NCBI GenBank assembly: GCA_022376925.1
Contig: JAIOJX010000031.1
Coordinates: 141,006,854-141,070,853, forward strand
Direction: 5' to 3'
From: Tragulus kanchil
Lineage: Eukaryota > Chordata > Mammalia > Artiodactyla > Tragulidae
DNA length: 64,000 bases
The notes under the pieces are model-generated. The model saw nothing but the letters and a program-made list of their open reading frames with translations, was not told the DNA's origin and ran no database searches. The position numbers were made by a program, and so were the translations under genes. Shown here piece by piece: positions 50,696 to 63,431 of the stretch. Every line of letters starts with the position of its first letter. Within the stretch, counting starts at the first letter, position 1.

Positions 50696-50822
50696 CTTGT
50701 GCTTAGTCACTCAGTTGTGCTGGACTTTTTGTGATCCTATGAACTGTAGCCCACAAGGCTTCTCTGTCCATAAGATTCTCCAGGCAGGAATACTGGAGTG
50801 GATTGCCATTGCCTTTTCCAGG
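50696..50822 (-). mobile_element. Bov-A SINE fragment, antisense
   Basis: 'ttgtgcttagtcactcagtt' to 'ggagtggattgccattgcct'. It is repeated at 51805-51931. Confidence 0.82.
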
Positions 50823-50859
50823 CGATACCATGCTTGCTGAGTGTAACTAAAGTTTTATC

Positions 50860-50880
50860 GTGTGTGTGTGTGTGTGTGTA
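50860..50880. repeat. (GT)n microsatellite
   Basis: About ten GT units, repeated at 51959-51979. Confidence 0.85.
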
Positions 50881-51140
50881 CACAAATGGATCTCTTTCTG
50901 TGCTATATTCTTTTCTACAATAAGACCCCTAGGCCTTATTATCATAGCTTTAGAAAAAATCTAATAACTGTAAGAGTACATATCCTTTCATGTTCTTTTT
51001 CTTAATGAGTGTCTTGGTGATTATTGACCCTTGAGTCTTCACTGTAAATGTAACAGTCAGCTTCTCAAAGCTGACTCAAGAGTTCTGTTAGGATTTTGAT
51101 GGGAGTTGCACTTAAGCTATGGAACAATTTGAGGAAAATT

Positions 51141-51276
51141 GACATTTCTCTTATATTAAAACTTCTGCTACATGAACATTGGATAGCCTTTCATTTATTT
51201 AATCTTTTGACATTTTTCTTATATTAAAACTTCTGCTACATGAACATTGGATAGCCTTTCATTTATTTAATCTTTT
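51141..51276. repeat. 68-bp direct repeat x2
   Basis: The unit beginning gacattt and containing 'cttctgctacatgaacattg' occurs at 51141 and 51209. It is present in both D16 copies (52240-52375), so it predates D16. Confidence 0.9.
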
Positions 51277-51804
51277 TTAGTAAAATTTTATAATTTTCTC
51301 TTTTTCTTGCATGTATTCTGATACATTATCAAGTAAAACATATTTTCTAATAGTTTTTGATGATATGTAGAAATTAGTTACAGTAACAGTTGTATTGAGA
51401 TGTAATTCACATACTGTATAATTCACTAGTTTAAACCATACAAGTCAGTGTATTTACAGGTGTGTACAGTTATCACCACAGTCATTTGGAGAACCTTTTC
51501 TTCAACTCACAAAGGAATCCTGCACCTTTTAGCTGTAGCCCCCTTATCTCTTCATCCTCCTCTGTCTTAAGCAACCACCAGTCTACTTTCTGTCTCTGTA
51601 TATTGCCTATTGTAGACATTTCATATAAACAGAATAACGTAATATGTGCTCTTCTGTGACGGACTTCTTCCACTTAGCACAATATTTTCAGGGTTCATTC
51701 ATGTATAGCATATATTAGTACTGTTCTTAATGCCGAATAATATTCCGTTGTGTGCCATATATTGAGGTCCATATTTCTAAGTTTCTGTATCATGCTTGTG
51801 CTTA

Positions 51805-51931
51805 GTCACTCAGTTGTGCTGGACTTTTTGTGATCCTATGAACTGTAGCCCACAAGGCTTCTCTGTCCATAAGATTCTCCAGGCAGGAATACTGGAGTGG
51901 ATTGCCATTGCCTTTTCCAGGCGATACCATG
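51805..51931 (-). mobile_element. Bov-A SINE fragment, D16 second copy
   Basis: Repeats 50696-50822. Confidence 0.82.
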
Positions 51932-53270
51932 CTTGCTGAGTGTAACTAAAGTTTTATCGTGTGTGTGTGTGTGTGTGTACACAAATGGATCTCTTTCTGT
52001 GCTATATTCTTTTCTACAATAAGACCCCTAGGCCTTATTATCATAGCTTTAGAAAAAATCTAATAACTGTAAGAGTACATATCCTTTCATGTTCTTTTTC
52101 TTAATGAGTGTCTTGGTGATTATTGACCCTTGAGTCTTCACTGTAAATGTAACAGTCAGCTTCTCAAAGCTGACTCAAGAGTTCTGTTAGGATTTTGATG
52201 GGAGTTGCACTTAAGCTATGGAACAATTTGAGGAAAATTGACATTTCTCTTATATTAAAACTTCTGCTACATGAACATTGGATAGCCTTTCATTTATTTA
52301 ATCTTTTGACATTTTTCTTATATTAAAACTTCTGCTACATGAACATTGGATAGCCTTTCATTTATTTAATCTTTTTTAGTAAAATTTTATAATTTTCTCT
52401 TTTTCTTGCATGTATTCTGATACATTATCAAGTAAAACATATTTTCTAATAGTTTTTGATGATATGTAGAAATTAGTTACAGTAACAGTTGTATTGAGAT
52501 GTAATTCACATACTGTATAATTCACTAGTTTAAACCATACAAGTCAGTGTATTTACAGGTGTGTACAGTTATCACCACAGTCATTTGGAGAACCTTTTCT
52601 TCAACTCACAAAGGAATCCTGCACCTTTTAGCTGTAGCCCCCTTATCTCTTCATCCTCCTCTGTCTTAAGCAACCACCAGTCTACTTTCTGTCTCTGTAT
52701 ATTGCCTATTGTAGACATTTCATATAAACAGAATAACGTAATATGTGCTCTTCTGTGACGGACTTCTTCCACTTAGCACAATATTTTCAGGGTTCATTCA
52801 TGTATAGCATATATTAGTACTTCGTTCTTAATGCCCGAATAATATTCCGTTGTGTGAATATACCACAGTTTATCCATTCATCTGTCAATGGACACTTGGG
52901 TTCCCTCCATCTTTTGGCTGCAATGTACTGACACAATGCTGCTACAAACATTCCTGTACAGGATGCTGTGTAGATGTATGCCTTCTCTTCTCCTGGGTGT
53001 ATATCTGGGAAGGACGTTGCTGGGTTGTACATAGCTCGTGTTTAGTCTTATATGGAAGTGCCAGACTGTTTTCCAAAGTGGCTACACCGTTTTACCTTTT
53101 GTAGCATTGTATGAGGATTCTGACTTCATGTCATTGTTATTTGAGCTTTTGATCCTAGCCGTCCCAGTGGGTGTCGGAAGTTGTATCTCAGATGACTTTT
53201 GTGGGTTGAGTTTCATTATAAACAATCTTATTGAGATCTTTTATTCGTAATTTATCTGTAGATTACTTTA

Positions 53271-53512
53271 TTTTTTTTAGGCCACTTCTATTGGTCTTTC
53301 ATTTATTTCCATCTTTGTTCTTTGGGCTATGTGGGCCTCCCACTGCAGTGGCCTCTGTCATTGCAGAGCACCGGCTCTGGGCGCATGCGCTTTAGAGCTC
53401 CGGCTCAGTAGTTGGACACATTGGTCCAGCCGCTCCACAGGCCAGGGATCAAACCGGTGCCCCTTGCACTGCAAGATGGTATCCTTACCCACTGGACCAC
53501 CAGGGAAGCCCC
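53271..53512 (-). mobile_element. CHR-type SINE, antisense
   Basis: 'ctatgtgggcctcccactgc' to 'actggaccaccagggaagcc'. The flanks 'attactttatt' and 'attactttctt' suggest a target-site duplication. About 15 bp are deleted near 53438. Confidence 0.88.
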
Positions 53513-54336
53513 AAATTACTTTCTTAATAGTAATTCATCTGTAAATACTGTTTTACCTCTTCCTTTTAATCCTTATAGCTTTCATTTTAAAAGTATGGTT
53601 TGCTCTTCTAGTATCCCTGTAAATACAATATTGAATGGCATCTTTGCTTTGCTCTTGATCTGAAAGTCAATGCTTTCAGCATTTCACTATGAAGTATGAT
53701 GTTTATCACAGGATTATATTGTTGTTGCTGTCATTCATCAGGTTATAGAAGGTATCCACTGTTCCCCGTTTTCCAAGAGTCTTATCATGAGGGGATATTG
53801 GATTTTATCAAACTTGTTTCATAATCTATTGAAGATGTTTTTTTTTTTATTTTCAGGGTTCATTCATGTATAGCATATATTAGTACTTCGTTCTTAATGC
53901 CCGAATAATATTCCGTTGTGTGAATATACCACAGTTTATCCATTCATCTGTCAATGGACACTTGGGTTCCCTCCATCTTTTGGCTGCAATGTACTGACAC
54001 AATGCTGCTACAAACATTCCTGTACAGGATGCTGTGTAGATGTATGCCTTCTCTTCTCCTGGGTGTATATCTGGGAAGGGCGTTGCTGGGTTGTACATAG
54101 CTCGTGTTTAGTCTTATATGGAAGTGCCAGACTGTTTTCCAAAGTGGCTACACCGTTTTACCTTTTGTAGCATTGTATGAGGATTCTGACTTCATGTCAT
54201 TGTTATTTGAGCTTTTGATCCTAGCCGTCCCAGTGGGTGTCGGAAGTTGTATCTCAGATGACTTTTGTGGGTTGAGTTTCATTATAAACAATCTTATTGA
54301 GATCTTTTATTCGTAATTTATCTGTAGATTACTTTA

Positions 54337-54578
54337 TTTTTTTTAGGCCACTTCTATTGGTCTTTCATTTATTTCCATCTTTGTTCTTTGGGCTATGTGG
54401 GCCTCCCACTGCAGTGGCCTCTGTCATTGCAGAGCACCGGCTCTGGGCGCATGCGCTTTAGAGCTCCGGCTCAGTAGTTGGACACATTGGTCCAGCCGCT
54501 CCACAGGCCAGGGATCAAACCGGTGCCCCTTGCACTGCAAGATGGTATCCTTACCCACTGGACCACCAGGGAAGCCCC
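54337..54578 (-). mobile_element. CHR-type SINE, D17 second copy
   Basis: Repeats 53271-53512 with the same internal deletion. Confidence 0.88.
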
Positions 54579-55194
54579 AAATTACTTTCTTAATAGTAAT
54601 TCATCTGTAAATACTGTTTTACCTCTTCCTTTTAATCCTTATAGCTTTCATTTTAAAAGTATGGTTTGCTCTTCTAGTATCCCTGTAAATACAATATTGA
54701 ATGGCATCTTTGCTTTGCTCTTGATCTGAAAGTCAATGCTTTCAGCATTTCACTATGAAGTATGATGTTTATCACAGGATTATATTGTTGTTGCTGTCAT
54801 TCATCAGGTTATAGAAGGTATCCACTGTTCCCCGTTTTCCAAGAGTCTTATCATGAGGGGATATTGGATTTTATCAAACTTTTTTCATAATCTATTGAGA
54901 TAGTCATATGTTTCTTTTCTTCCAATCTACTAATTTTCTAATATTCAAATAACCTTACTTTCCTGATATAAGTCCAGTTTTATCATGAGTCATACATTGC
55001 TTGGCCCAGTTTGCTAATTTTTACTTGCTTTAAAATTTAAAACAATTTTCATTGAATGTTTAAAACTTTGTTTACATAGTGCCCTGGAGTAGGCTTGCCC
55101 CATAAAGGGCCTCTTCCTTGGAAAGTATCGGGATAAAATTTTTAAAAAATTAAAAAAAAATGCATGTGTTTAAATTAAAAAAAGTTTTGTTTGG

Positions 55195-55570
55195 TCAAAT
55201 ACGTATAACATAAAATTGACATCTTAACCATTTTTATATGTACAGTTCGGTGGTATTAAATGTATTCATAATTTTATATCACAATTAATCACTGTCTGAC
55301 TCCTTAATACTTCCCATCTTGTGAAACTCTACACCCACTAAACGATAAGTCACATCTCTGCCCGCCTTCGCCTCTGGCAGCTGCTTTTCTTCTTTCTGTC
55401 TCTATGTCACTATGCTCTCAGTGCCCCTTGTTTAAGTGGAATCATGCAGTATTTGCTTTTTAATGATTGGCCATTCTCCCCACCCACTCCATGGAAACTA
55501 CCACTCTACTCTCTGTTTTGCTTGGTTTGACCTTTTCAGACTCCATATATAAATGAGATCATACAGTATT
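55195..55570 (-). mobile_element. L1 3'-UTR fragment, antisense
   Basis: 'acataaaattgacatcttaa', 'tacagttcggtggtattaaa' and 'gtttaagtggaatcatgcag' follow a reversed L1M 3' end. It is repeated at 56366-56733. Confidence 0.75.
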
Positions 55571-55583
55571 TGCTTTTCTCTTT

Positions 55584-55885
55584 CTGTTTTTTTTTGAGGG
55601 AGGGTTGGGGAGGGAGGGGGCGGGTGCACCATTTCTGTTGGTCTTTCATTTATCTGTTTTCATCCATCTTTGTTCTTTGGCCCGTGTGGGCCTCCCATCA
55701 CAGTGGCCTCTCTCGCCGCAGAGCACTAGCTCTGGGCGCATGCGCTCCAGAGCTCCAGCTTGGTAATTGGCCCCATCGGTCCAGCTGCTCTGCGGCACGT
55801 GGGATCTTCCCAGGCCAGGAATGGAACCGGCGCCCCTTGCACTGCAAGGTGGTGTCCTTACCCATTGGACCACCAGTAAAGCCCC
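55584..55885 (-). mobile_element. CHR-type SINE with 13-bp target-site duplication, antisense
   Basis: It is flanked by tgcttttctcttt at 55571 and 55886, with a G-rich stretch after the T tail. Confidence 0.9.
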
Positions 55886-55898
55886 TGCTTTTCTCTTT

Positions 55899-56290
55899 AA
55901 ACAATTAAAAATAGAATTACCATACAATCCAATAATCTCACTTCTGGAGGTATAGCCAAAGGAAATGAAAACAGAATCTCAAAAAGATACCTATATTTCC
56001 ATATTCATGACAACATTATTCACAGTAGCTAAGATAGGGAAACAACCTAAACGGTCATCAGCAGATAAACGGATAAAGATGATGTTGTGGAATATTATTT
56101 GGGCACAAGAAAGAAGGACATCCTGCCATTCATGACAATGTGGAAAGATGATGAGGGCATTATGCTAAGTGAAATAAGGCAGACTGAGAAGAACAGTCTT
56201 AGGAGAGGATTCTCGATTCTCACTTCCATTTGCTCAAAAAGGAAACAAAACATGTTTTGGATGATTTCATCCTTTCTAGATACTGATTTT
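55899..56290 (+). mobile_element. L1 ORF2 3'-end fragment, sense
   Basis: 'attcacagtagctaagatag' and the frame MEYYLGTRKKDILPFMTMWK... at 56087 represent the end of L1 ORF2. It is truncated and has stops around it. Confidence 0.8.
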
Positions 56291-56746
56291 CCATTTCAGT
56301 AGTTTTTAAAATTATGTTTTCTTTGATTTTTGTGGATTTATTCTTTTCAATTTGGTACAATGTATCGTATAACATAAAATTGACATCTTAACCATTTTAT
56401 ATGTACAGTTCGGTGGTATTAAATGTATTCATAATTTTATATCACAATTAATCACTGTCTGACTCCTTAATACTTCCCATCTTGTGAAACTCTACACCCA
56501 CTAAACGATAAGTCACATCTCTGCCCGCCTTCGCCTCTGGCAGCTGCTTTTCTTCTTTCTGTCTCTATGTCACTATGCTCTCAGTGCCCCTTGTTTAAGT
56601 GGAATCATGCAGTATTTGCTTTTTAATGATTGGCCATTCTCCCCACCCACTCCATGGAAACTACCACTCTACTCTCTGTTTTGCTTGGTTTGACCTTTTC
56701 AGACTCCATATATAAATGAGATCATACAGTATTTGCTTTTCTCTTT

Positions 56747-57050
56747 CTGTTTTTTTTTGAGGGAGGGTATGAGGAGGGAGGGGGGCGGGCGGGCCATTTC
56801 TGTTGGTCTTTCATTTATCTGTTTTCATCCATCTTTGTTCTTTGGCCCGTGTGGGCCTCCCATCACAGTGGCCTCTCTCGCCGCAGAGCACTAGCTCTGG
56901 GCGCATGCGCTCCAGAGCTCCAGCTTGGTAATTGGCCCCATCGGTCCAGCTGCTCTGCGGCACGTGGGATCTTCCCAGGCCAGGAATGGAACCGGCGCCC
57001 CTTGCACTGCAAGGTGGTGTCCTTACCCATTGGACCACCAGTAAAGCCCC
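56747..57050 (-). mobile_element. CHR-type SINE, D18 second copy
   Basis: Repeats 55584-55885 with the same 13-bp target-site duplication. Confidence 0.9.
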
Positions 57051-57063
57051 TGCTTTTCTCTTT

Positions 57064-57455
57064 AAACAATTAAAAATAGAATTACCATACAATCCAATAA
57101 TCTCACTTCTGGAGGTATAGCCAAAGGAAATGAAAACAGAATCTCAAAAAGATACCTATATTTCCATATTCATGACAACATTATTCACAGTAGCTAAGAT
57201 AGGGAAACAACCTAAACGGTCATCAGCAGATAAACGGATAAAGATGATGTTGTGGAATATTATTTGGGCACAAGAAAGAAGGACATCCTGCCATTCATGA
57301 CAATGTGGAAAGATGATGAGGGCATTATGCTAAGTGAAATAAGGCAGACTGAGAAGAACAGTCTTAGGAGAGGATTCTCGATTCTCACTTCCATTTGCTC
57401 AAAAAGGAAACAAAAACATGTTTTGGATGATTTCATCCTTTCTAGATACTGATTT
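57064..57455 (+). mobile_element. L1 ORF2 fragment, D18 second copy
   Basis: Repeats 55899-56290, with one more A in the run near 57414. Confidence 0.8.
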
Positions 57456-59266
57456 TCCATTTCAGTAGTTTTTAAAATTATGTTTTCTTTGATTTTTTGT
57501 GGATTTATTCTATTTTTTCTTAACTGTTAAGTTCCAGTGCTTAGCTTATTCAATTTTTAGTCTTTTTTTAGTGTAAAGCTTCTAAGGTAATAGATTCTTT
57601 GTACCTGTATTCCCTAAATTTGATATGTAGTTATCTCGTTACCATTAAATATGAAATGTTTTGTAATTTCCTTCATGATGTTTTAATGTAATTCATCAAC
57701 TCTTTAAAAATGAACTTTAAATATTTTCAGGTATCTTGTTTTGTTATCATTGTTATTCATTTTCAGTTTGATTGCATATGGTCAGAAAATATGATACCAA
57801 TTCTCTGACGTTTGTTGAGGCTGACTTTATGGACTGTACATGATCAGTTTTCAGAAATGTTCTCCGTGTGCTTGAAAAGACTGTGTTTTCTTCAATTGTA
57901 GCTGCATGTATTTCATGCATATTTTATATGTCCCTTAGGTCAAGCTAATTTATTATGCCATTCAAATTTTATGTATCATTACTGAGTTTTTAATGGTGAG
58001 GTCTAACAATTACAGAATGAGGTATGTTAAAACATCTGAATATGATGATGGATTTGTTAATTTCTTCTTCATTCTGTAGGTGTTTGCTTTAGTCTTGTTA
58101 TTGTTATACCTTACTCAGGACTTCAGCTATTTTCATCATGTGATGACCGTCTCCATCTCTAGGAAGTATATTCTTTTGCCTTAAGTCGGAGGTATAGCCA
58201 AATTAGGAAAAATGAAAACAGAATCTCAAAAGATACCTATATTTCCATATTCATGACAACATTATTCACAGTAGCTAAGATAGGGAAACAACCTAAACGG
58301 TCATCAGCAGATAAACGGATAAAGATGATGTTGTGGAATATTATTTGGGCACAAGAAAGAAGGACATCCTGCCATTCATGACAATGTGGAAAGATGATGA
58401 GGGCATTATGCTAAGTGAAATAAGGCAGACTGAGAAGAACAGTCTTAGGAGAGGATTCTCGATTCTCACTTCCATTTGCTCAAAAAGGAAACAAAAACAT
58501 GTTTTGGATGATTTCATCCTTTCTAGATACTGATTTTCCATTTCAGTAGTTTTTAAAATTATGTTTTCTTTGATTTTTTGTGGATTTATTCTATTTTTTC
58601 TTAACTGTTAAGTTCCAGTGCTTAGCTTATTCAATTTTTAGTCTTTTTTTAGTGTAAAGCTTCTAAGGTAATAGATTCTTTGTACCTGTATTCCCTAAAT
58701 TTGATATGTAGTTATCTCGTTACCATTAAATATGAAATGTTTTGTAATTTCCTTCATGATGTTTTAATGTAATTCATCAACTCTTTAAAAATGAACTTTA
58801 AATATTTTCAGGTATCTTGTTTTGTTATCATTGTTATTCATTTTCAGTTTGATTGCATATGGTCAGAAAATATGATACCAATTCTCTGACGTTTGTTGAG
58901 GCTGACTTTATGGACTGTACATGATCAGTTTTCAGAAATGTTCTCCGTGTGCTTGAAAAGACTGTGTTTTCTTCAATTGTAGCTGCATGTATTTCATGCA
59001 TATTTTATATGTCCCTTAGGTCAAGCTAATTTATTATGCCATTCAAATTTTATGTATCATTACTGAGTTTTTAATGGTGAGGTCTAACAATTACAGAATG
59101 AGGTATGTTAAAACATCTGAATATGATGATGGATTTGTTAATTTCTTCTTCATTCTGTAGGTGTTTGCTTTAGTCTTGTTATTGTTATACCTTACTCAGG
59201 ACTTCAGCTATTTTCATCATGTGATGACCGTCTCCATCTCTAGGAAGTATATTCTTTTGCCTTAAA
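57111..59266. repeat. Tandem duplication D19 (CYLD intron), unit 1077 bp
   Basis: Copy 1 is 57111-58187 and copy 2 is 58188-59266. Copy 2 starts with an insertion (gccaaattaggaaaaatgaa against gccaaaggaaatgaa). It overlaps D18, making the L1 ORF2 fragment triple. Confidence 0.95.
58188..58535 (+). mobile_element. L1 ORF2 fragment, third copy
   Basis: Repeats 57111-57455 through D19. Confidence 0.8.
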
Positions 59267-60537
59267 GTCTGTTTTATGTGACATAGCTAGTTTCTTTTGG
59301 TTAATATTTTCCAGGTATGTTTCTTTTTCATCATTTTATGTTTTTGGTATATCGCTTAACTACATGCAGTTGGTTTCTTAAAAATAGTTTGCCAAGTTTT
59401 GTATTTCAATTGAAGATTTTAATCTATTCATATTTATGATAGTTGGATTTATTTCTACTGCCTTGTGTGTTTTCTGTTGGTCTTCCTTTATCTGCCCTAT
59501 CCCTAACATGTTTTTTTGGCTTGGGATGTTTCCCCTCACCCTGCCTTCTTTACTTTATTTTCCTCCTCTATCCCACTTGGTTTTTATTAGATAGCATGTC
59601 ATTAAAAAAAAAAAAGATCCAGTCTGATTATCTTTGTCTTTTCATTGTTGTGTTTAATCTGTTAAACACAACAATGAAGTGTAAAGCAATTATTGTTATT
59701 ATTGGGTTTCAAATCCAGTAATATTTTGTTATCTGTTTTCTCTTTGTCCCTGTGTTTTTCATTCTTCTTATAGTCATTTTCTCCCTTTTTAGTAGATTAT
59801 TTGAAAAACTTTAAAATTTATATAATGATTAATCTATTGGTCTTTAAGCTATATTTCATTATAATATCGCTGTTAGTAGTTTCTCCAAGGATTACCATAT
59901 ATATCCTTAATGTTTCAGTCTAGCTAGGGTTAATATTGTGTCACTCATGTACACTTATATAAGATGTAGAAACCTTGTAACCATGGAAATCTAGTTACCT
60001 CTTATTCTTTATGCTACTAATTGTCATGCATATTATAGCTGCATACTTTAAAAATGCACAGGAAACTTACATTTTTGTTGAAATTATCACTTGTGTTTTA
60101 AATAATTAAGAGATCTGTGTATCTGTTTTGTCATTTTCGTTTATCCCGAAGAAACTCCTTGTGGTGTTTGTTGATGTGAAGTCTTCTTGAAATGAATTTC
60201 TCTTAATTTTCTCTTGTCTGAGAATGTCTTTATCCTGCCTTCTTATTTGAAGGATATTTTGGGTATATCTATATATATATATAAAGTTCTGCTTTAAAGC
60301 TGATCTACTATTTTCTGGCCTCCACAGTTTCTGATGATAAATCAGCAATAGCTTGACTCATTGTGCCCCTGTATGTAAGATAATATGTTGTTTTCTTTTC
60401 CTCTGGATGCTCTGAAGAATCTATATTTGGTTTATAGTATTTAACTATGATGTGCCTAACATGGTTTTCTTCATCTTTATTCCAATTGGCATTTGCTATA
60501 ATTCTTAGATTTGTATATTCATATATTTTTAACAAAG

Positions 60538-60678
60538 TTCTCAGTTCCTCAGTCATGTCTGACTCTTTGTGACTTCATGGACTGCAGCCCACCAGACTCC
60601 TCTGTCTATGGAATTCTCCAGCCAAGAATCCTGGAGTGGGTAGTCATTTCCTTCTCCAGGGGATCTCCCTTACCCAGG
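60538..60678 (-). mobile_element. Bov-A SINE, antisense
   Basis: 'ttcctcagtcatgtctgact' to 'ttccttctccaggggatctc'. It is repeated at 61668-61808. Confidence 0.85.
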
Positions 60679-61667
60679 TATTTTTATCAAAATAGGAAAC
60701 ATCTAGCTATTTTTCTTTCAAATATTTTTTCTGTTCCTCTCAATCCTTTCCCTGTCTGTGCGTTCCGTTTGGTCTATGACATGGTACCTTATACTTGAGT
60801 TTCTGTTAATGTTTTTAAACACAACAATGAAGTGTAAAGCAATTATTGTTATTATTGGGTTTCAAATCCAGTAATATTTTGTTATCTGTTTTCTCTTTGT
60901 CCCTGTGTTTTCTTTTTATTTTTCCCATTTTTGAAAATCATTAAAATTTTTATAATGATTAATCTATTGGTCTTTAAGCTATATTTCATTATAATATCGC
61001 TGTTAGTAGTTTCTCCAAGGATTACCATATATATCCTTAATGTTTCAGTCTAGCTAGGGTTAATATTGTGTCACTCATGTACACTTATATAAGATGTAGA
61101 AACCTTGTAACCATGGAAATCTAGTTACCTCTTATTCTTTATGCTACTAATTGTCATGCATATTATAGCTGCATACTTTAAAAATGCACAGGAAACTTAC
61201 ATTTTTGTTGAAATTATCACTTGTGTTTTAAATAATTAAGAGATCTGTGTATCTGTTTTGTCATTTTCGTTTATCCCGAAGAAACTCCTTGTGGTGTTTG
61301 TTGATGTGAAGTCTTCTTGAAATGAATTTCTCTTAATTTTCTCTTGTCTGAGAATGTCTTTATCCTGCCTTCTTATTTGAAGGATATTTTGGGTATATCT
61401 ATATATATATATAAAGTTCTGCTTTAAAGCTGATCTACTATTTTCTGGCCTCCACAGTTTCTGATGATAAATCAGCAATAGCTTGACTCATTGTGCCCCT
61501 GTATGTAAGATAATATGTTGTTTTCTTTTCCTCTGGATGCTCTGAAGAATCTATATTTGGTTTATAGTATTTAACTATGATGTGCCTAACATGGTTTTCT
61601 TCATCTTTATTCCAATTGGCATTTGCTATAATTCTTAGATTTGTATATTCATATATTTTTAACAAAG

Positions 61668-61808
61668 TTCTCAGTTCCTCAGTCATGTCTGACTCTTTGT
61701 GACTTCATGGACTGCAGCCCACCAGACTCCTCTGTCTATGGAATTCTCCAGCCAAGAATCCTGGAGTGGGTAGTCATTTCCTTCTCCAGGGGATCTCCCT
61801 TACCCAGG
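61668..61808 (-). mobile_element. Bov-A SINE, D20 second copy
   Basis: Repeats 60538-60678. Confidence 0.85.
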
Positions 61809-62413
61809 TATTTTTATCAAAATAGGAAACATCTAGCTATTTTTCTTTCAAATATTTTTTCTGTTCCTCTCAATCCTTTCCCTGTCTGTGCCTTCAGTTA
61901 GATATATGACATGATTTTTGATACTGTACCTTATACTTGAGTTTCTGTTAATGTTTTTCAAATTTTAGTCCCTCTGTTCTTTAGACAATTTTTACCTTCA
62001 GTTTTCTTCACTTTCCTCTCTTTTATCCCTGTTGTTTTCCCAGCACATTTAGTACATTATTTTTTGAGATATTGTATTTTTAGATTTTTAAAGTATTTCA
62101 AGGCTTTCTATCAGGTTCTTTTTTTTTTTTTTTTTTAATTTCTCTGATGAGATATTCCTGTCTTCTCCTTCACCATAAGCATATTTTTATTTACTTCATT
62201 AGGCATGGTTATACTAGCTCCTTTAAAATTCTTTTCTGCTAGTTCCAACATTAGAATCATCTATGAATTGGTATCCATTACAGTTTTTTCTTTTGATACT
62301 ATCATGGTTTCCTTGTTTGTTTGTTTTGTGTTTTTTTCCCGGTATGTTTAAAGTTTTTTGTTTTACTTTTAGCGTTAGTACAAAGCCTTCCCAAGGTCAT
62401 TTTAGTTCTAAGC

Positions 62414-62626
62414 CAGTAGTTCTAAACCTGGGGTGACTTTGCCTCCAGAAGACATTTTGCCGTGTCTGGAGACGTTTTTGATCATCACATCTGCGGTAGT
62501 AATACTGCTTGAATCTAGAGGACACAGACAGAGATGCTGCTAGATATTCTACAATGCAGAGAGAAGCACCTCTGACTTTCACAAAACAGATCTGCTCTAA
62601 AAAGTCAGCACTGCTGAGAAACCCTG
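62414..62626 (-). mobile_element. MER20-like hAT-Charlie element
   Basis: Terminal 'cagtagttctaaacctgggg' and 'ctgctgagaaaccctg', with an internal 'gtgtctggagacgtttttga' core, fit MER20 in reverse. Both ends are present, at about 213 bp. Confidence 0.82.
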
Positions 62627-62686
62627 TCCTAAGCAAATTCTGTGAATGATGGTAATTATAATGTTAGCTTGCTGAATAGCTAAGGG

Positions 62687-62828
62687 GTGCTAAGTTGGTT
62701 CAGTCATATCTGACTCTGTGACTTCATGGACTGCAGCCCACCAGACTCCTCTGTCTATGGAATTCTCCAGCCAAGAATCCTGGAGTGGGTAGTCATTTCC
62801 TTCTCCAGGGGATCTCCCTTACCCAGGT
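62687..62828 (-). mobile_element. Chimeric Bov-A SINE at D21 junction
   Basis: The first ~30 bp ('gtgctaagttggttcagtca') match the element at 63706. The rest matches the element at 61668. Confidence 0.82.
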
Positions 62829-63431
62829 ATTTTTATCAAAATAGGAAACATCTAGCTATTTTTCTTTCAAATATTTTTTCTGTTCCTCTCAATCCTTTCC
62901 CTGTCTGTGCCTTCAGTTAGATATATGACATGATTTTTGATACTGTACCTTATACTTGAGTTTCTGTTAATGTTTTTCAAATTTTAGTCCCTCTGTTCTT
63001 TAGATAATTTTACCTTCAGTTTTCTTCACTTTCCTCTCTTTTATCCCTGTTGTTTTCCCAGCACATTTAGTACATTATTTTTTGAGATATTGTATTTTTA
63101 GATTTTTAAAGTATTTCAAGGCTTTCTATCAGGTTCTTTTTTTTTTTTTTTTTTAATTTCTCTGATGAGATATTCCTGTCTTCTCCTTCACCATAAGCAT
63201 ATTTTTATTTACTTCATTAGGCATGGTTATACTAGCTCCTTTAAAATTCTTTTCTGCTAGTTCCAACATTAGAATCATCTATGAATTGGTATCCATTACA
63301 GTTTTTTCTTTTGATACTATCATGGTTTCCTTGTTTGTTTGTTTTGTGTTTTTTTCCCGGTATGTTTAAAGTTTTTTGTTTTACTTTTAGCGTTAGTACA
63401 AAGCCTTCCCAAGGTCATTTTAGTTCTAAGC

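Larger units (their letters stand above)
50665..52860. repeat. Tandem duplication D16 (CYLD intron), unit about 1105 bp
   Basis: Copy 1 is 50665-51773 and copy 2 is 51774-52860. The last ~50 bases of copy 1 have dropped bases (tactgttcttaatgccgaat against tacttcgttcttaatgcccg). Confidence 0.94.
52783..54897. repeat. Tandem duplication D17 (CYLD intron), unit 1066 bp
   Basis: Copy 1 is 52783-53848 and copy 2 is 53849-54897. It overlaps D16, so 'attttcagggttcattcatg' is found three times. A T-run is inserted at the junction. Confidence 0.95.
51385..55020 (-). mobile_element. Old L1, antisense (3' UTR into ORF2), interrupted
   Basis: It runs from 3' UTR-like 'ttgagatgtaattcacatac' through ORF2 end 'tttatccattcatctgtcaa' and 'actgttttccaaagtggcta'. 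It then continues with 'aatggcatctttgctttgct' and 'catgaggggatattggattt', in the order of a reversed L1. It is broken by the CHR SINE at 53271 and repeated in part by D16 and D17. No ORF is intact. Confidence 0.75.
55202..57512. repeat. Tandem duplication D18 (CYLD intron), unit 1164 bp
   Basis: Copy 1 is 55202-56365 and copy 2 is 56366-57512. The last ~20 bases of copy 1 (after 'tttattct' at 56345) are filler. G-run lengths differ between copies near 55610 and 56775. Confidence 0.94.
59662..61955. repeat. Tandem duplication D20 (CYLD intron), unit about 1140 bp
   Basis: Copy 1 is 59662-60814 and copy 2 is 60815-61955. The first ~150 bp of copy 2 are shortened and altered. The end of copy 1 lacks about 20 bases present in copy 2 (atgatttttgatactgtacc). 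Confidence 0.93.
57530..62400 (-). mobile_element. Old L1 ORF2-derived tract, antisense
   Basis: Diverged sequence follows reversed L1 ORF2 in order. Landmarks are 'gcatatggtcagaaaatatg', 'gtgtgcttgaaaagactgtg', 'tggcctccacagtttctgat' and 'tcaaatattttttctgttcc'. No frame is intact. It is broken by Bov-A SINEs and expanded by D19-D21. Confidence 0.65.

Noticed and set aside
56087..58533. 66-71-codon frame present three times (MEYYLGTRKK...)
   Set aside because: It is the end of L1 ORF2 in a truncated element, tripled by D18 and D19, not a gene family.
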